Shown here: in pieces, positions 60,725-64,000 of the stretch
Position numbering within the stretch: position 1 is the stretch's first letter
Layout of the letters: every line of letters starts with the position of its first letter
Assembly: GCF_013001025.1 (NCBI RefSeq)
Contig: NZ_CP053021.1
Location: 5,153,001-5,217,000 of the forward strand
Reading direction: 5' to 3'
DNA: 64,000 bases
Source: Sphingobium yanoikuyae
GTDB taxonomy: Bacteria; Pseudomonadota; Alphaproteobacteria; Sphingomonadales; Sphingomonadaceae
Notes under the pieces: generated by a model
Database searches by the model: none
What the model was told of the DNA's origin: nothing
Seen by the model: only the letters and a program-made list of their open reading frames with translations
Made by a program: the position numbers and the translations under genes

Positions 60725-60742
60725 GCGTCAGTTTCGTGACAA
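60725..60742 (-). promoter_or_regulatory. Possible Pho box upstream of the receptor/phosphodiesterase operon
   Basis: On the minus strand TTGTCAC-GAAA-CTGACGC has two 7-base units with 11-base spacing, close to the PhoB consensus (CTGTCAT/C repeated). The second unit is weaker (5 of 7). GATAGT about 15 bases downstream could be the -10. Low certainty. Confidence 0.35.
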
Positions 60743-60860
60743 TATCGTTATGATTTTGTCTGTGTCATAAAGGTCGCAGTCGCGGCATTTTCGCCGCGAA
60801 CATTGCATCGCAAGATCGCTGGGCTAAGAGCGAAAAAAACAATTTCAAGGAAAGCAGGAC

Positions 60861-61301
60861 ATGGCCAAACCCGAATCCTGGCGGTTCAGTCCCGACGCAT
60901 ATCGCTTCATCACGAGCATCGATACGCGTTTCCAGGATCTCGATACCATGGGGCACATCAACAATGTGGCCATTTCCGGTATCTTCGAAACGGCCCGTAT
61001 CCGCTTTCATCACCATATGGGCCGCCACCCGCAGGAACAGGGCGTGCGCTGGCTGGTGGCCAATGTGAACCTCAACTTCATCGAGGAATCGCATTTCCCC
61101 TATCCGTTCGAGGTGCATTGCGCGATCGGCCATATCGGCCGCACCAGCTGGACGATCAGCTCGGCCGGCTTCCAGAAGGGCGTATGCGTCGCCACCTGCG
61201 ACACCACCGTCGTCACCCATGGCGCCGAGGGGCGTCGCTCGATCGACGACACGCTGCGCGAAGCGATGGAACTCAACTTCATCCGCAAGCCGGCGGAATA
61301 A
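60861..61301 (+). CDS. Acyl-CoA thioesterase, hotdog fold (YbgC/4HBT type)
   Basis: 146 residues. TRFQDLDTMGHINNVAI (about 22-38) is the catalytic Asp loop of the 4-hydroxybenzoyl-CoA-thioesterase family, and FIEESHFPYPFEVHC follows it. The enzyme hydrolyses acyl-CoA in the cytoplasm; chain preference unknown. It is divergent from the phosphate-linked receptor gene and convergent with the DUF983 gene. Confidence 0.9.
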   Translation: MAKPESWRFSPDAYRFITSIDTRFQDLDTMGHINNVAISGIFETARIRFHHHMGRHPQEQGVRWLVANVNLNFIEESHFPYPFEVHCAIGHIGRTSWTISSAGFQKGVCVATCDTTVVTHGAEGRRSIDDTLREAMELNFIRKPAE

Positions 61302-61315
61302 GGCCCGGCGCGCCG

Positions 61316-61702
61316 TCAGGCGAAGCCGTGCATCCGGCGCGACCATTGGAAGGCCAGCACCGCCCCCTTGGCGGGCTGGATCATCGCCAGCCCCAATATC
61401 GCCGCCAGCGTCGGCCATAGCACCGCCTGCCAGCCCAATGGGATGGCCAGCGCGGCATTGACCTCGATCATCAGCGGCACCAGCAGATGGCCGAGCAGCA
61501 GGATGACGATATAGGCCGGGAAATCATCGGCCTGATGCCCGTCCCAGCGCTGGCCGCAATGGCTGCACGCCGACACCGGTTTCAGGAAGCGCGCGAACAG
61601 CTTGCCCTCGCCACAGGCCGGGCAGCGGCTGCGCAGCCCCAGCAGCAAGGCCGGTTTGAACGGACGCGGTTCGCTGGTCGGGGCAGGGGGCTGGTCGGAC
61701 AT
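61316..61702 (-). CDS. DUF983 zinc-ribbon membrane protein
   Basis: 128 residues. Two CPxC/CxxC pairs (RCPACGEG and ACSHCGQRW) form a zinc ribbon in the N-terminal half, and two hydrophobic segments (YIVILLLGHLLVPLMIEVNA, AVLWPTLAAILGLAMIQPA) follow. The DUF983 family is widespread in alphaproteobacteria near cytochrome oxidase genes; its function is unknown. It ends 14 bases from the thioesterase stop. Confidence 0.9.
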   Translation of the reverse strand: MSDQPPAPTSEPRPFKPALLLGLRSRCPACGEGKLFARFLKPVSACSHCGQRWDGHQADDFPAYIVILLLGHLLVPLMIEVNAALAIPLGWQAVLWPTLAAILGLAMIQPAKGAVLAFQWSRRMHGFA

Positions 61703-61795
61703 GACCCCTGTCTAGGCCAGCTTTGCCCCGCCGGGCAATGATGGCGCCACCTGCATCGCTCTTTCGTGCGCGCCAAAGCCTGTTAAGAGGACGCC

Positions 61796-62974
61796 ATGCG
61801 CCTGCCTGGTCCCACCGAAGCCTTTGCCCTGTTCGACGATGCGCGCGTCCAGGGGGCAGCGCCCGCGCGGCTGTATCGCGATCCGGTGTCGGTCATCGCG
61901 GCCTGGCGGATGGAGGAAGTGCAGCCCGCGCTCGACCGCATCGCCGAGGCGCGCGAGGCCGGCCTGCATGCCGCCGGCTATATCAGCTATGAAGCCGGGC
62001 TGGCGCTGGAGGAGCGGCTGGCGCCGATCGCGCACCGCCCGCCCAAGGGCGGCCCGCAGGCCATGCCCTTGCTCTGGTTCGGCCTGTTCGAAGGGTGCCG
62101 CTTCATCCCGGCCGATGGCGTCGCGGACCTGCTGCCCGATCCTGCGGCGATCAGCGTCGATGCGCCCTGGCCTTTGGTCAGCGAGGCCGACTATCGCGCG
62201 CAGTTCGACCAGGTGCAGGAACTGATCCGTGCCGGCGACATCTATCAGGTCAATCTGACCTTCCCGTGCGAACTGCGCTTCGCCGGCGATCCGATGGCGC
62301 TCTATGCAGCGCTGCGTCCGCGCGCGCAGGCTGGCTATGGCGGCATCATCAATATCGGCGGGCATCAGATATTGTCCTTCTCGCCCGAACTCTTCTTCAC
62401 CCAGGTGCGCGGGCAACTGACGGCGCGGCCGATGAAGGGCACCGCCGTGCGCGATCATGATCCGGAACGGGATGCCGCCCTGGCGACCGAGCTGGCGCGC
62501 GATGCCAAGCAGCGCGCCGAAAATCTGATGATCGTCGACCTGTTGCGCAACGATCTGTCGCGGGTGGCACGGGCCGGGTCGGTCACGGTCCCCGACCTGT
62601 TCAAGGTCGAAACCTATCCGACCGTCCATCAGATGGTCTCGACCATTCGCGGTCGGGTGCTGCCGGGGCTGGCGCCGGTCGACGTGTTGCGGGTGCTTTT
62701 CCCCTGCGGATCGATCACCGGCGCCCCCAAGGTGCGGGCGATGGAGATCATCGACATGGTCGAGCCTTTCGCCCGCGGCGTCTATACCGGGGCGATGGGC
62801 TGGATGGATCCGGCGGGGGACGCGGCTTTCAATGTTGCCATTCGCACCATTTGCGTCGAAGAAGGAAGCGGTATCGGTCGCCTGGGCCTGGGTTCCGGCA
62901 TCGTTGCGGATTCGGATGCGTCGGCCGAATGGGCGGAATGCCTGGCCAAGGGGCGCTTCCTGTCGCTGGGATGA
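61796..62974 (+). CDS. pabB: Aminodeoxychorismate synthase component I (PabB)
   Basis: 392 residues, short form without an N-terminal extra domain. Chorismate-binding motifs: SFSPELFFTQ, RPMKGT with the catalytic Lys, RAENLMIVDLLRNDLSRVA, TYPTVHQMVSTIRG and FPCGSITGAPKVRAMEII. It adds ammonia from the PabA subunit to chorismate to give 4-amino-4-deoxychorismate, the step toward folate. The PabC-like gene follows 32 bases later, completing the pathway to 4-aminobenzoate. Confidence 0.92.
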   Translation: MRLPGPTEAFALFDDARVQGAAPARLYRDPVSVIAAWRMEEVQPALDRIAEAREAGLHAAGYISYEAGLALEERLAPIAHRPPKGGPQAMPLLWFGLFEGCRFIPADGVADLLPDPAAISVDAPWPLVSEADYRAQFDQVQELIRAGDIYQVNLTFPCELRFAGDPMALYAALRPRAQAGYGGIINIGGHQILSFSPELFFTQVRGQLTARPMKGTAVRDHDPERDAALATELARDAKQRAENLMIVDLLRNDLSRVARAGSVTVPDLFKVETYPTVHQMVSTIRGRVLPGLAPVDVLRVLFPCGSITGAPKVRAMEIIDMVEPFARGVYTGAMGWMDPAGDAAFNVAIRTICVEEGSGIGRLGLGSGIVADSDASAEWAECLAKGRFLSLG

Positions 62975-63006
62975 AAGATGATTGCAGTGGGGCGTGAATA
63001 GGTTCG

Positions 63007-63630
63007 ATGTCGGTGGCTGACGGACGATATGATCTGCTCGAGACCATGGCCTTCGATCCGCATGAAGGCGTGCGTCTGCTGGAACTGCATCTGGGCCGGC
63101 TGAAGGACAGTGCGCAGGCGCTGGGCTTCGCCTTCGACCGCCACAGCGTGCGCAACGAGCTTCAGGCCGCCACTTTCCGCCTGCGCGAACTCAGCCGCGT
63201 GCGGCTGCTGGTGTCGCGCCAGGGTTCGGTGTCGATCGAGGTGCGCGAACATCGCACCTGGCCCAAGGCGATCATGCAGGTGAAGGTCGTGCCCCGACTC
63301 GCCGCCGCCACGGATCCCCGGCTGGAGCACAAGACCACCGACCGTTCCCTCTATCGCGACGCGCTGCAGCGCGGCGGCACCTATGAGGTGCTGATGACCG
63401 ACGAACAGGGCTATCTGACCGAAGGCTGCTTCTCCTCCATCTTCGTGGAGCGGGGCGACAAGCTGGTGACGCCGCCGGCCTCGCGCGGGCTGCTGCGCGG
63501 AATCCTGCGTCAGAGCCTGCTCGACATAGGCGAGGCGGTGGAGGGCGATCTGCGCATCCATGATCTGGAACGCGGCTTCTTCATCGGCAATGCGTCGCGC
63601 GGGATGGTCGCGGCCTCGCTGGTCCGATAG
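63007..63630 (+). CDS. pabC: Aminodeoxychorismate lyase-like PLP class IV enzyme (PabC-like)
   Basis: 207 residues, shorter than most PabC (about 270) because the N-terminal domain is reduced. The PLP lysine is probably Lys109 in LEHKTTDRSLYRDA; the C-terminal fold has EVLMTDEQGYLTEGCFSS and FIGNASRGMVAASL. With PabB directly upstream, it most likely eliminates pyruvate to yield 4-aminobenzoate. A branched-chain aminotransferase-like role cannot be excluded. Confidence 0.85.
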   Translation: MSVADGRYDLLETMAFDPHEGVRLLELHLGRLKDSAQALGFAFDRHSVRNELQAATFRLRELSRVRLLVSRQGSVSIEVREHRTWPKAIMQVKVVPRLAAATDPRLEHKTTDRSLYRDALQRGGTYEVLMTDEQGYLTEGCFSSIFVERGDKLVTPPASRGLLRGILRQSLLDIGEAVEGDLRIHDLERGFFIGNASRGMVAASLVR

Positions 63631-63711
63631 TTTTCCTAGGACGCGCACAAGCCAATAACCGGCAACTGGCGGTTGCTCCGGCGTCCTTTGCGCACTAAGG
63701 ACCGCCGCGTC

Positions 63712-63728
63712 TGCCTGCGCGGCAGGCA
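63712..63728 (+). terminator. Short hairpin before the aspartate aminotransferase gene
   Basis: TGCCTGC-GCG-GCAGGCA forms a 7-bp stem 81 bases past the PabC-like stop. An AT-rich stretch with ATTATTTTTTG follows 14 bases later, so it may terminate the folate operon, with the downstream promoter in the AT-rich part. Confidence 0.4.
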
Positions 63729-63737
63729 AGGAGATAA

Positions 63738-64000
<263 letters not shown>

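Overview
The window is a GC-rich alphaproteobacterial chromosome segment that looks like a sphingomonad (Sphingobium/Sphingomonas/Novosphingobium type). This rests on four large TonB-dependent receptors, Tat-type leaders on secreted enzymes, REP-like palindromes with CCCGGG cores, a dense catabolic gene content and the family-level look of most proteins. The genus is inference; no rRNA is present.

1-23 kb: a catabolic locus. It holds the 3' end of an acyl-CoA ligase, a nucleoside-hydrolase-like protein, a Rieske ferredoxin, a VOC protein, a KstD-like flavoprotein and an SDR. A long, tightly overlapping minus-strand operon follows: amidohydrolase, Rieske oxygenase, HyuB-like, HyuA-like and two class III CoA-transferases. 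Divergent from it is a 2Fe-2S ferredoxin/P450/SDR operon. The block ends with a regulator carrying two TetR DNA-binding domains, facing a TonB receptor and a secreted tyrosine phosphatase, with a palindromic operator candidate between them. Together they suggest uptake, oxidation, CoA activation and hydrolysis of a cyclic compound that cannot be named from sequence. An AstD-type aldehyde dehydrogenase follows.

25-32.7 kb: a pectin/rhamnogalacturonan locus with a TonB receptor, a DUF6250-like protein, a PcRGLX/YetA-like (PL26-type) lyase and an oligogalacturonate lyase (PL22-type). Two strong tandem hairpins separate the receptor from the enzymes.

32.8-41.6 kb: envelope and housekeeping genes. 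These include an LprI-like protein, an HTH regulator, an L,D-transpeptidase, a PliG-like protein, lipoproteins, a DUF202-like membrane protein with nine RTxLS heptads, an AlkA-like glycosylase, a ferredoxin and RlmB, followed by tRNA-Tyr(GTA).

41.8-48.7 kb: an SMR exporter, a secreted GH3 beta-glucosidase and a GIY-YIG nuclease gene enclosed by a perfect 31-bp inverted repeat. Then come an exported catalase-peroxidase and a short AT-richer islet with two orphan genes, a degenerate duplicated leader and another REP-like element.

48.7-64 kb: a siderophore-type TonB receptor with Fur-like sites, an OmpA-family protein, an ABC-F ATPase, an AI-2E-type permease, a cytochrome b561-YceI fusion, a TonB receptor/phosphodiesterase pair with a possible Pho box, a thioesterase, a DUF983 protein, PabB, a PabC-like enzyme and the start of an aspartate aminotransferase. 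No CRISPR array, prophage or complete insertion sequence was seen.
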